64,000 nucleotides of DNA from Candidatus Latescibacterota bacterium (GTDB lineage: Bacteria; Latescibacterota; UBA2968; UBA8231): positions 61,289 to 125,288 of the forward strand of contig JAJEGS010000013.1 of assembly GCA_022819745.1 (NCBI GenBank), written 5' to 3'. A program made the translations under genes and the position numbers. The notes under the pieces are model-generated. The model saw only the letters and a list, made by a program, of their open reading frames with translations, was not told the DNA's origin and ran no database searches. Positions 43,105 through 51,839 of the stretch are shown here, piece after piece. Numbering within the stretch: the stretch's first letter is position 1; the number at the start of each line of letters is the position of its first letter.

Positions 43105-45660
43105 TTACCCCCTCGCCCAATGCACCAACCCCATCTCCAAGGGATTTTGCAAGTCAGGATGCGAGGGTACCACGCGCAGGGTGTAGCCGTGCGAACCAGC
43201 CGCCGCGCACGTAAAGGTGCCGACGAAGTGGTAAGTCCCATCGCCGTTGTGCCCATCCAATTCCAGCGGATACACCTCAGTCTGCGCAAATTCGCGCTGG
43301 GCATTGAGACGACCAGCGTAGATCTCGACGCGGACATCCTCTGGCGTTAGCTCGCCCAAGGCCACTGCGGCGCGCAGCGGCACCTGCATCCCCACCTTGA
43401 GCAACCGAGGAAATTCAGCATCCACCGCGCCGATCTGCACCTGCGACCACTTGGAGCGCACGTGCGACTTCCAATGCGTCAGCCGCTGAACCCGCTCGCG
43501 GTCAGTAGCCAATTCCTCAAAGCGAGCTTGTCCGGGCAAGTAGAACCGCTCGGTGTACTCGCGCACCATGCGGTGCGTGTTGTACTGCGGCACAAGCTGG
43601 GCAATGGTCTCCTTCATGCGGGCGATCCAACCGCCGGGCAATCCATCCGCATCGCGCTGGTAGAACAGCGGAATCACCTCGGTCTCTAGCAGATCGTAGA
43701 GCGAGTTGGACTCGACCTCGTCTTGGTACCGCTCGTCGTCGTAGTCCTCGCCGCGGCCAATGGTCCAACCAGCGTGGTCGTCGCAGGCTTCGTCCCACCA
43801 GCCATCGCATACGCTGACGTTGAGCACGCCATTGACGGCAGCCTTCATGCCCGACGTGCCCGACGCCTCCAAAGGACGGCGGGGGTTGTTGAGCCAAACA
43901 TCGCACCCTTGCACCAAGTAGCGAGCGAGGTTCATGTCGTAGTCTTGCAAAAAGAAAACCCGGCCATTAAAGGGCGCTTGCCGCGCGAGGTGGACGATTT
44001 GGCGGATCAGCTCCTTGCCAGCGTCGTCGTGGGGATGGGCCTTGCCGGCGAAGAGAATCTGCACGGGCTGCTCCGAGTCGGAGAACAGGGCCTTGAGCCG
44101 CTCGATATGGCGGAAAATCAGGTTGCCGCGCTTGTACGTGGCAAAGCGGCGAGCAAAGCCAATGGTCAGCACCTCGGGATCGAGCCGCGCCAGCGCCTGT
44201 TCAATTTTGGCCGCCGGTACGCCCTGACCTTGCATCTGCTGACGCAGGTGATGACAAGTTACGTCAATCAGCCGCTTGCGCCGCTGCTGGTGCGTGTCCC
44301 ACAACTCGCGGTCGGGGATCTGATAGACCGGATCCCAGTCTCGCTCGTCAGCCGATACCAACCGCCAAGTGTCGCCGAGATAGCGGTCGAACAACTCGGC
44401 CATTTCTAGCGAAATCCACGTGTGGAGATGGACGCCGTTGGTGACGTGGCCGATGGGGATTTCGCGCTCTGAGAAATCGGGCCACAGGCCCTGCCACATG
44501 CGGCGACTGACTGTGCCGTGCAGCCGACTGACGCCATTGGCCCGGCCCGAGAGCCTCAGCGCCAAGACCGTCATGCAGAAGTCGGCGTGGGAATCGCGAG
44601 GATCGACCCGGCCTAGGCCAATGAATTCCTCGTGCGACAGGCCGAGCCACTCGCGGAAATAACCCAAGTGCGCCTCAATCAAGTGCGCGGGAAACCAGTC
44701 GTTGCCTGCCGCAACCGGGGTGTGCGTGGTAAACACATTGCCGACGATGCTGGCCTCGCGGGCCGTGGCAAACGAATAGCCGTGCTCGGTCATTAACCGA
44801 CGAATTCGCTCTAGCGCCAAAAAGGCCGAGTGCCCCTCGTTCATGTGGCAGACAGTGGGTTCGATGCCCACGGCTTGCAGGGCGCGCAGACCGCCGATGC
44901 CGAGGAGAATCTCCTGCCGGATGCGCATGGCCGCGTCGCCCCCGTAGAGGCGGGCGGTAATATCGCGGTCCGCTGGGGCGTTTTCGTCGAGGTTGGTATC
45001 GAGCAAATAGAGCCGCACTCGGCCCACCTCCACCTGCCAAATCCGCGCCTGCACCATACCGTGGGCAAAGGGCACCTCAATGGTCAGGTGCTCTCCGTCG
45101 CTGCCGTGGACCGGCTGCACGGGCATCTGGTAGAAGTCGTTTTCCGGGTTGCGCTCTATCTGCCAGCCATCGGCGTTGAGGGCTTGGCGAAAATAGCCCT
45201 CGCGGTAGAGCAAGCCGACCCCGACGAGGGGAATGCCTAGGTCGCTGGCGGCCTTGAGATGGTCGCCAGCGAGCACGCCTAAGCCCCCAGAATAGATGCG
45301 CAGGCTCTCGGTCAGGCCGAACTCCGCCGAGAAGTACGCAACCTGCATTTGGCTTTCGCCGTGCGTCTGGCCAAACCACGTCGGCTGGGACAAATAGCCC
45401 TCGAATTGCTCGACGACGCGCTCGATGCGGCCCCGCAATTGCTCGTCGTCGATTAGGGCGTCGAGTTGGTCCGGCCGCAGGAGACTCCAAAAGCGCAAGG
45501 GATCGCGCTGGCTCTCGACCCATACTTCCGGGTCGATCTGGTAGAGGGTGCGGATGGTCTCCTTGCTCCAACTCCACCAGAGGTTGTGCCCCAGCTCCCA
45601 CAGCGGCGTCAGTTGCTCGGGCAGAGAGGGAATGACATTGAGGCGATATAGCGGTTTCAT
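43105..45660 (-). CDS. glgP: Glycogen/alpha-glucan phosphorylase
   Basis: 851 residues. It releases glucose-1-phosphate from alpha-1,4-glucan with PLP and phosphate. N-terminal segment HNLWWSWSKETIRTLYQ and the substrate region VAYFSAEFGLTESLRIYSGG identify the alpha-glucan phosphorylase subfamily that differs from E. coli MalP in sequence. The PLP lysine is in LEASGTSGMKAAVNG. The last 130 residues (about 720-851) form an extra beta-rich domain seen in this subfamily. The 101 bases upstream are a divergent promoter region shared with the isomerase gene. Confidence 0.93.
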   Translation of the reverse strand: MKPLYRLNVIPSLPEQLTPLWELGHNLWWSWSKETIRTLYQIDPEVWVESQRDPLRFWSLLRPDQLDALIDDEQLRGRIERVVEQFEGYLSQPTWFGQTHGESQMQVAYFSAEFGLTESLRIYSGGLGVLAGDHLKAASDLGIPLVGVGLLYREGYFRQALNADGWQIERNPENDFYQMPVQPVHGSDGEHLTIEVPFAHGMVQARIWQVEVGRVRLYLLDTNLDENAPADRDITARLYGGDAAMRIRQEILLGIGGLRALQAVGIEPTVCHMNEGHSAFLALERIRRLMTEHGYSFATAREASIVGNVFTTHTPVAAGNDWFPAHLIEAHLGYFREWLGLSHEEFIGLGRVDPRDSHADFCMTVLALRLSGRANGVSRLHGTVSRRMWQGLWPDFSEREIPIGHVTNGVHLHTWISLEMAELFDRYLGDTWRLVSADERDWDPVYQIPDRELWDTHQQRRKRLIDVTCHHLRQQMQGQGVPAAKIEQALARLDPEVLTIGFARRFATYKRGNLIFRHIERLKALFSDSEQPVQILFAGKAHPHDDAGKELIRQIVHLARQAPFNGRVFFLQDYDMNLARYLVQGCDVWLNNPRRPLEASGTSGMKAAVNGVLNVSVCDGWWDEACDDHAGWTIGRGEDYDDERYQDEVESNSLYDLLETEVIPLFYQRDADGLPGGWIARMKETIAQLVPQYNTHRMVREYTERFYLPGQARFEELATDRERVQRLTHWKSHVRSKWSQVQIGAVDAEFPRLLKVGMQVPLRAAVALGELTPEDVRVEIYAGRLNAQREFAQTEVYPLELDGHNGDGTYHFVGTFTCAAAGSHGYTLRVVPSHPDLQNPLEMGLVHWARG

Positions 45661-45761
45661 GCTTAGTTTCTTCTATAGGGTTGGGTTGCAAGAAGCCCTA
45701 AGACAGCAGTGAAGGTGAATTTTGTCAAGGTCTGTACAAGCTCTACACTTAGGAGAATCTC

Positions 45762-46772
45762 ATGCGCGAAACACCCAAGGTGATCATCAGCGGCTTTGCC
45801 GACGAGGGACCGGAGGACAAAAAGGCCGAAGCCCAGCTAGCCATGCTCGCGACTCTGGGCATGTCGCACTACAGTTTGCGCTTTGTCGATGTGGGACAGG
45901 GCGTCAAAAATGTGATGCAGCTAACGCAGCCCGAGATAGCGCGGCTGCGCCAATTGCACGGCGAATTCGGGATTGCAGTGGCCTCAATCGGCTCGCCGAT
46001 TGGCAAGGTCAAGCTACTCGACGTGGAAGACGGCTCTTCCAATGCCTATATCCCATTCGACCAGTATTTGCAACAGGACGTGCAGCGGGCCGTGGACCTG
46101 GCCGGAGAGTTCGAGACGCGGCTGATCCGCGGATTCTCGTTTTACCACCCTCAAGGCGAGGATCCAGCCAATTACTTGGAACCAGCGGCCGAGCGGCTGG
46201 CGCAAATCGCCGAGGTCTGCAGCCGGGGCGGGACCATTTTCGGCCTGGAGGTCGAAGCCAATCTCGTCGGCCAGAACGGGCAACTCCTGCAAAAGCTCTA
46301 TGAAATGGTGGACCACCCCAACCTGTGCCTGATTTTCGATGGCGGCAATCTGTCGAGCCAAAACTTCACCCCGGTCGAAACCCTAGCCGAGTATCACGCG
46401 ATGCGCGAGGGAATCGGCTGGATGCACATCAAGGACTACAAGATCGATCCGACTCTCCAATGGGAGGGCGTCGTAGATGAGGAGCGGCTCAAAAACTTCG
46501 TGCCCGCCGACCGTGGCGACTCTGCGCACGAGGCCATACTGCGCGACTTCCGCACCCGCATCCCAGCCCTAGAACGCGAGTTAAAGCAGCAGGGAGTCCC
46601 CGGCGTGTTCCTCGACCTAGAGCCGCACCTAAAGGGCGGCGGACAGTTCGGCGGTTTCAGCGGCGTCGATGGGTTTGGGGTCGCGCTGCGGGCGCTGCTC
46701 AACCTGCTCGACTACGTGGGCATCGGCTACGCGCTGACGGATTACGAGGCCATCGCTCGGCAGCGGGACTAG
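45762..46772 (+). CDS. Sugar phosphate isomerase/epimerase-like TIM barrel
   Basis: 336 residues. AGGAGA precedes the ATG by a good distance. Xylose-isomerase-like motifs: EANLVGQ, LCLIFDGGN, GWMHIKDYKIDPT and FLDLEPHLKGGG, which match metal-binding positions of the AP-endonuclease 2 family. The substrate is unknown; a sugar or sugar acid is likely. It converges with the enolase-superfamily gene, the two 3' ends overlapping by four bases. Confidence 0.85.
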   Translation: MRETPKVIISGFADEGPEDKKAEAQLAMLATLGMSHYSLRFVDVGQGVKNVMQLTQPEIARLRQLHGEFGIAVASIGSPIGKVKLLDVEDGSSNAYIPFDQYLQQDVQRAVDLAGEFETRLIRGFSFYHPQGEDPANYLEPAAERLAQIAEVCSRGGTIFGLEVEANLVGQNGQLLQKLYEMVDHPNLCLIFDGGNLSSQNFTPVETLAEYHAMREGIGWMHIKDYKIDPTLQWEGVVDEERLKNFVPADRGDSAHEAILRDFRTRIPALERELKQQGVPGVFLDLEPHLKGGGQFGGFSGVDGFGVALRALLNLLDYVGIGYALTDYEAIARQRD

Positions 46773-47998
46773 CGCCCTTGCGCCAACAGAGCCTCGTGTC
46801 GCTTTTGGAAGGCCGCGCTGTTGTCGTCCTCAATCACTTCCAAATCGACGCCTTGCTCAAAGCCGGGGATGTTGCCAGCATAGAAGGCCTGCTGGTAGTG
46901 GGATTCAGCAGTAAATTCCCACTCCCGCGCTTTGCCGTCGCCCGGCCAGTACACGCGGAGAATGCGCTTCTGAGCCATGTAGTGTTGCGTGGGCGTAGGC
47001 TCTGCGGGATCCACCCGGTACTTTGCAATCGCCTCTTCATCCACCGAGACGCCCAAGCCGGGCGCGTCTGGAACCGGCATATAGCCGTCGCGGACCTCAA
47101 TAGGCTCTTGCAGCAGGTCGTCCTCCCACAACTCGTGGCAGGTGATATAGGGCAGTTGGGCGTGCGAAAGCACCGAGCCGAGGTGCGCCGCATACGTAGT
47201 GGTCATGCCAGCACCGACGAGTTGAAGCCAAAAGGGCTTGTTTTGAGCGGCCGCGAGGGTTGCCGTCCGCCGGGTATCGGTCGCACCGCCGCCGATGACG
47301 AAGCCGTCGCAGCAGTTGTTGCGCAGATACTGATCTTGGTAGTGCTCGACAATGGGTTTGCGCACTCGCTCGCGCAAAATCCGCGCGCCATCTACGTCCG
47401 TATGCAGGTAAAACGGGCTTTCGTACATGCCGACGTTGGGATTTTCGTCGAGCTGTTGCAAGATGATCTCGGCCTTGGCTTGGTTGAGCAAGAAGCCGTT
47501 GAAGTCAACGTCGAACTTGTAGTCGGCCGGGACCACCTTGGCGACCGCATCGGTTTGGGCGATAATGTCGCGCCACGGGCGGGCCTTCATCTTAAAGGTG
47601 GTGTACCCGCGCTTTAGCGATTCCTCGGCCTCGGCGACCCAGTCTTGGGGCGGCATATCTATATCCCACCAAGAGATGGGACAGCGGTCGCGGAGCTTGA
47701 CGCCGAGCAGCTCGTGTATGGGCACGCCGTTGTCTTGGCCCACTAGGTCGAGGCAGGCGACTTGCGCCCCAAAGCCAATATCGTCGCGGTTTATCAGGCT
47801 GGCCGGATTTTGCCCGACGAGGCCATTGACCGATGGCTGGCCGTGGTTGTCGGCCCAGCCCACGAGGCCGTTATCCGTCTCCAAGCGCACGACCCACACG
47901 CGCTCGTCGTGGGTCGAAGCGCGCTGCATGGCGCGGGTGACGTGATCGGCGTAGAAGGGAATGTTGAGGGCAATGGCTTCAGCGTGGGTGATCTTCAT
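46769..47998 (-). CDS. Enolase-superfamily sugar-acid dehydratase (mandelate racemase/muconate lactonising type)
   Basis: 409 residues from ATG 47998, preceded by GGAGG at good spacing. The N-terminal capping domain (KITHAEAIALNIPF) and the TIM barrel (DVDFNGFLLNQAKAEIIL, KPFWLQLVGAG) follow the superfamily pattern. A Lys-x-Lys (TTFKMKARPW) is the probable base on strand 2; the metal-ligand acids are D in DVDFNG, E in YESPF and a further position less clear. Likely acts on a sugar acid or related hydroxy acid. A LacI-like or other regulator is not adjacent. Confidence 0.86.
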   Translation of the reverse strand: MKITHAEAIALNIPFYADHVTRAMQRASTHDERVWVVRLETDNGLVGWADNHGQPSVNGLVGQNPASLINRDDIGFGAQVACLDLVGQDNGVPIHELLGVKLRDRCPISWWDIDMPPQDWVAEAEESLKRGYTTFKMKARPWRDIIAQTDAVAKVVPADYKFDVDFNGFLLNQAKAEIILQQLDENPNVGMYESPFYLHTDVDGARILRERVRKPIVEHYQDQYLRNNCCDGFVIGGGATDTRRTATLAAAQNKPFWLQLVGAGMTTTYAAHLGSVLSHAQLPYITCHELWEDDLLQEPIEVRDGYMPVPDAPGLGVSVDEEAIAKYRVDPAEPTPTQHYMAQKRILRVYWPGDGKAREWEFTAESHYQQAFYAGNIPGFEQGVDLEVIEDDNSAAFQKRHEALLAQGR

Positions 47999-48092
47999 GG
48001 GGTCCTCCAAGGATGATGGGGTCACAAATTGATGGACAGAAGACACGCAAAAATTCGCCTAGGAGCAACCGTTAATTTAACCTAAGGCGCAC

Positions 48093-48121
48093 GTAGGGGG
48101 CGGTTTGAAACCGCCCCCTAC
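48093..48121. repeat. 29-base palindromic repeat element
   Basis: The arms GTAGGGGGCGGTTT (48093-48106) and AAACCGCCCCCTAC (48108-48121) are exact inverse complements around a single G. The sequence type (TAGGGGCGGTTT...AAACCGCCCCTA) is one I associate with interspersed repeats in uncultured bacterial genomes of the Poribacteria kind. A partial match (CAACCGCCCCTACA) occurs near 2754-2767. Function unknown; may be a mobile palindrome or a transcript-end structure. Confidence 0.75.
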
Positions 48122-48177
48122 AGGGTGGTGCGCCCAATCCGCATCGCGTACCAGACTGGATGTCACGCCTAAAGGCG

Positions 48178-48206
48178 CGGTGAAGCCCGCTTGCGCGGGA
48201 ATGACA
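48178..48206. repeat. REP-like inverted element
   Basis: The segment around TGAAGCCCGCTTGCGCGGGA contains a CCCGC/GCGGG stem with a four-base loop (TTGC). It resembles the common 'CATTCCCGCG...AAGCGGG' REP/ERIC-type intergenic repeats of proteobacteria and others. Its reverse frame gives the usual artefact peptide SFPRKRASP. It is a single copy in this window. Confidence 0.6.
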
Positions 48207-48333
48207 CCGGGCGGGGGTAGGAAACCGCAGATAACGATAGCTGCGTAACAGCAGTTAGGAATGTTACACACAGGCTCCGACAATTCGTACGATGCGTAAC
48301 GTCAATTAATCCAACGCAAGGAAAGGCAACGCC

Positions 48334-49833
48334 ATGAGCAGGACGTATGAAACCTTTGTAGAACGCCTCCACGAACTGGCTGACATACACCACGCGCAGG
48401 GGCTGATGAGTTGGGACCAAGAGACCTATATGCCGCCGCGCGGCGCAGCCATGCGGGCCAGAGCGATGGGGACCCTAGCCGGTCTGTACCACGAACGGCT
48501 CACCGCCTCGGAGTTGGTCGCGCTCGTAGCCGACCTCAAGGACGCCGAGCTAACAGGTGACGCGGCCGTCAACGTCCGCGAAATCGACCGCCAGCAGAGC
48601 CGGTCGCTCAAGCTCCCCAAGGAGCTAGTCGTCGAGCTGAGCCAGACCGAATCCTTGGGACACGAGGCTTGGATCGAGGCGCGCAAAAAATCGGACTTCT
48701 CCCTTTTCCAGCCTTGGCTAGAGAAAATAGTCGCGCTCAAAAAGGAAGTGGCCGACCGGGTCGGATACGAAGGCGCGATGTACAACGCGCTGCTCGACGA
48801 GTACGAGCCTTATGCGCGGGCCGAAGAAATCGCCCCAGTTTTTGCCCAACTCAAAGAGCAACTCGTCCCACTAGTTGAACAAATCACCGCTACCGGGCTA
48901 TACCCGGCGCGGGGCGTACTCGACCAAGAATACCCCATCGAGCAACAGGAGCTTTTGGGACAACAGGTGTTAGCGGATATGGGCTTCGACCTGGAGGCCG
49001 GACGGCTCGACTTGGCGGTGCATCCGTTTTGCGCGGGCACCTCCCGCGACGACGTGCGGCTGACGACGCGCTACAGCGCCGATTGGCTGCCCGGCTCGCT
49101 CTTTGGCACCATCCACGAGGCCGGGCACGGGCTATACGAACAGGGCCTGCCCGCCGATGCGATCGGCACTCCGGCCGGCGCGAGCGTTTCGCTGGGGATC
49201 CACGAGTCGCAATCGCGGCTGTGGGAGAACATGGTCGGCCGCAGCAAAGCCTTCTGGACGCACTACCTACCCAAGCTGCGAGCGCTTTTTCCCCAGCAGC
49301 TCAGCACGGTCGATCTAGACGCCTTTTACGCGGCAGTCAATCAAGTCGAGCCATCGCTGATCCGGGTCGAGGCCGACGAGGTGACATACAACCTCCACAT
49401 CCTGCTGCGCTTTGAACTGGAGTGCGACCTAATTGAAGGACAAGTTGCCGTGGCTGAGTTGCCCGAGGTGTGGAACGAGCGGATGGAACAATACTTGGGC
49501 ATCCGTCCTCCCAACGACGCCCTCGGCGTGCTACAAGACACGCACTGGTCCTGTGGCCTACTGGGCTATTTCCCAACCTACACACTGGGCAACCTGTACG
49601 CAGCCCAGTTTTTTCACCAAGCCCACCAGGACTTGCCCGACCTCGAAGCACAGATCGCCCAGGGAGAACTCGGGCCGCTCAAAACTTGGCTTAACGAAAA
49701 AATCCACGCCCGCGGCTCGCGGGCAACGGCCAGCGAATTGGTCGAAGAGGTCACGGGCGCGAAGCTGAGTGCCAATTACTTCATCGACTACTTGTGGGAG
49801 AAGTTCGGAGCGCTCTACGGCCTCAGCCGATGA
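48334..49833 (+). CDS. Metallocarboxypeptidase, family M32 (Taq type)
   Basis: 499 residues, the full M32 length. It removes C-terminal amino acids from peptides with a divalent metal. The metal motif HEAGH is at His261-His265 (TIHEAGHGLYEQG), with the family's GIHESQSRLWENMVGRS about 35 residues later. The N-terminal MSWDQETYMPPRG is also typical. AAGG runs lie before the ATG. Its 3' end overlaps that of the dipeptidase gene on the other strand by 11 bases. No signal peptide, so cytosolic. Confidence 0.94.
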   Translation: MSRTYETFVERLHELADIHHAQGLMSWDQETYMPPRGAAMRARAMGTLAGLYHERLTASELVALVADLKDAELTGDAAVNVREIDRQQSRSLKLPKELVVELSQTESLGHEAWIEARKKSDFSLFQPWLEKIVALKKEVADRVGYEGAMYNALLDEYEPYARAEEIAPVFAQLKEQLVPLVEQITATGLYPARGVLDQEYPIEQQELLGQQVLADMGFDLEAGRLDLAVHPFCAGTSRDDVRLTTRYSADWLPGSLFGTIHEAGHGLYEQGLPADAIGTPAGASVSLGIHESQSRLWENMVGRSKAFWTHYLPKLRALFPQQLSTVDLDAFYAAVNQVEPSLIRVEADEVTYNLHILLRFELECDLIEGQVAVAELPEVWNERMEQYLGIRPPNDALGVLQDTHWSCGLLGYFPTYTLGNLYAAQFFHQAHQDLPDLEAQIAQGELGPLKTWLNEKIHARGSRATASELVEEVTGAKLSANYFIDYLWEKFGALYGLSR

Positions 49834-50845
49834 CCTGTTGCAGGAACCGCAGTTGGTTCGCGCCGAGGATTTTGCGAATATCGGCCTCAGCATAGCCGCG
49901 CTTGGCCAAGCCCACCGCAACATCCGGGAGGCAGGTCGCGTCTGCCAAGAGCAAACCGCCGCCGTCAAAATCCGACCCCAAGCCGACGTGGTCGATACCA
50001 GCAACGGCGACCGCGTGTTCAATGTGATCGAGCAGGCCGTCGAAGGTGGGATTGTGCGCGTCGATAAAGTCCGGGACAAACGTGATGGCCACGACCCCGC
50101 CCTTTTCGGCGAGGGCACTCAGTTGCTCGTCGCGGAGGTTGCGCGGGTGATCGCAGAGGGCGCGGCAGCAACTATGGGTGGCCATAAAGGGAGCTTGGGC
50201 CATTTTCACCACGTCCCAAAAGCCCGGCTCGTTGAGATGGGATACATCGACGACCACGCCCAACTCGTTCATCTGCGCCAGTAGCTGGCGGCCAAAGCCG
50301 GTCAAGCCGCCACCCCCCTCGACCTCACAGCCGTCTCCCGCCCAAGAGCGAGTGCTGTGGGTAAGGGTCATAGCGCGGACGCCCAACTGGTAGAGCAGAG
50401 GCAGGATGTGAGGGCTTTTCTCTAGGGCATCGCTGTTTTCCACTGCCAGTATGGCCGCTAGGCGACCCTCGGCACAGACGCGCTCAATGTCCGCCACGCA
50501 GCGCGCCACAGCAATGCCCTCGCTGTGCTCTTCCACCTCCTGCAAAAAATGGCCCAAGGCGTCCATGCAGTAGAGCAAGTGATTGCCCCACGGGCGGGTG
50601 CAATCAACGGCGAAAAATGCCGCGTCCAGCCCGCCCTCGCGCGCCTTGGGTAGGTCAAGCTGAACGCCGTCGTCTGGCGACTGGTACTGGCGCAAATAAG
50701 CAACAGCCCCGTCGCGTTGGTGAAAATCAGCGCGCTGTGCGCCGTCGATGGACATGCCCCGACGAATCAGGGCGACGATGCTGTCGTTGTGCGAATCGAT
50801 GACCAAGGAGTCTTGGTGCAGGCGGCGCGCGGTTTGTTCGTTCAT
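49823..50845 (-). CDS. Membrane dipeptidase family protein (peptidase M19)
   Basis: 340 residues from ATG 50845; the frame is open 11 codons further. Renal-dipeptidase-type TIM barrel: SLVIDSHND gives the first metal ligands, AAILAVENSDAL the bridging acid region, VDVSHLNEPGFWDVV and MATHSCCRALCDHPRN the histidines, and GLGSDFDGGG the C-terminal acid. It hydrolyses dipeptides, possibly D-amino-acid containing ones or related amides. No signal peptide, so cytosolic. It follows the Gfo/Idh/MocA gene by 4 bases; both belong with pepA to one minus-strand run. Confidence 0.92.
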   Translation of the reverse strand: MNEQTARRLHQDSLVIDSHNDSIVALIRRGMSIDGAQRADFHQRDGAVAYLRQYQSPDDGVQLDLPKAREGGLDAAFFAVDCTRPWGNHLLYCMDALGHFLQEVEEHSEGIAVARCVADIERVCAEGRLAAILAVENSDALEKSPHILPLLYQLGVRAMTLTHSTRSWAGDGCEVEGGGGLTGFGRQLLAQMNELGVVVDVSHLNEPGFWDVVKMAQAPFMATHSCCRALCDHPRNLRDEQLSALAEKGGVVAITFVPDFIDAHNPTFDGLLDHIEHAVAVAGIDHVGLGSDFDGGGLLLADATCLPDVAVGLAKRGYAEADIRKILGANQLRFLQQVIG

Positions 50846-50849
50846 TGCT

Positions 50850-51839
50850 CTATCCGGCCATGTACTCGTCAAAGTCAATCACAACGCCTTGCTCCGACGA
50901 GGCTCCCAAGGCGTTGATCAGACCCACCGTGGCTAGGTTGCGCGGACCGGAGAAGGGCGGCTCCACGTCGTTGAGCACGTAGTCGCGGAAGCCGTCCAAA
51001 AGGACCTCCTCGGGATGGGGATTTTCATCCATCGGTATGATCTCGTCTGCATCGGCTCCAAGCCGCCGGAGCGCCAAGCCGCCGGAGACCTCTTCGACCG
51101 TGCCTTTCTCGCAATCCAGCCGCCAGCTTGAGCCACCTTTGTGCGTGGCAAAGGTGCATTGGAAATTGAACGTGGTGCCGTTGTGGAACTCGATCCAGCC
51201 GTCGATGGCCGCGCCGCCGCTGTACGGACTCCAAGGCGGGTTGAAGCTGTGGCAGAACAGCCGTCGCGGCTCGGAGTCGAGCAAGTGGCGCAATTGATCG
51301 AAGTCGTGGATGCCGCGTTCCCACAAGTAGGCGTGCTGGTCCACGCCCGAATGGTGAACGCGCGGACGCCAGCCGTATTTGGTCATCAAGCCAAAGGAAG
51401 GCTGGCCCAATTCGCCGCTTTGCAGCAAACGGCGGATGGTTAAGACCGGCGGATAGTAGCGAGCGTTTTGAGTGACTGCAACCTTGAGGCCGCGCTCGGA
51501 CGCCTCGGCGACGATTTGCCGCGCTTGGTCAAGGTCTTTGGTGAAAGGCTTTTCCACCAGCACGTGCTTGCCAGCGCGGACCGCCTCCAAGCACTGACCA
51601 GCGTGCAGGTCGGGCGGCGTAATGACCACCACAGCGTCCGCGTCAACGGCTTGCAGGGCGGCGGCGGGCGTAGAAAAACATGCCTCTTCGCCTAGGCCGG
51701 TAGTCTCCCGCGCCGTGGCGAGGTTCTCTTCGCTAACATCGACTAGGGCGACGGCCTCAAAGTCGGTGCGGTCGCGGAAGCGATTCAGGGGCCAGCGGCC
51801 GCGGCCACCAGCCCCTACGTGGATCGTGCGAATAGTCAT
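50850..51839 (-). CDS. Gfo/Idh/MocA family oxidoreductase
   Basis: 329 residues from ATG 51839. The much longer open frame upstream is antisense of pepA. The Rossmann domain carries VGAGGRGRWPL, and the conserved cofactor/substrate lysine is in GKHVLVEKPFT. The C-terminal domain has GIHDFDQLRHLL. It is an NAD(P)-dependent dehydrogenase of a sugar, cyclitol or derivative; the substrate is unknown. ATGA overlap with the pepA stop and a 4-base gap to the dipeptidase gene indicate one operon. Confidence 0.92.
   Translation of the reverse strand: MTIRTIHVGAGGRGRWPLNRFRDRTDFEAVALVDVSEENLATARETTGLGEEACFSTPAAALQAVDADAVVVITPPDLHAGQCLEAVRAGKHVLVEKPFTKDLDQARQIVAEASERGLKVAVTQNARYYPPVLTIRRLLQSGELGQPSFGLMTKYGWRPRVHHSGVDQHAYLWERGIHDFDQLRHLLDSEPRRLFCHSFNPPWSPYSGGAAIDGWIEFHNGTTFNFQCTFATHKGGSSWRLDCEKGTVEEVSGGLALRRLGADADEIIPMDENPHPEEVLLDGFRDYVLNDVEPPFSGPRNLATVGLINALGASSEQGVVIDFDEYMAG

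Larger units (their letters stand above)
47999..48333. other. 335-base intergenic region
   Basis: This is the longest gene-free gap in the window. It lies between the divergently transcribed enolase-family gene and the M32 carboxypeptidase. It holds a 29-base near-perfect palindrome and a REP-like element, both listed separately, and a CGCC-TAAA-GGCG mini-hairpin at about 48166. The last 100 bases must hold the carboxypeptidase promoter. I see no supported ORF or RNA gene. Confidence 0.7.

Noticed and set aside
45722..46303. 193-codon frame overlapping the isomerase gene
   Set aside because: Arg-rich shadow of the 45762-46772 gene; that gene has the Shine-Dalgarno and family motifs.
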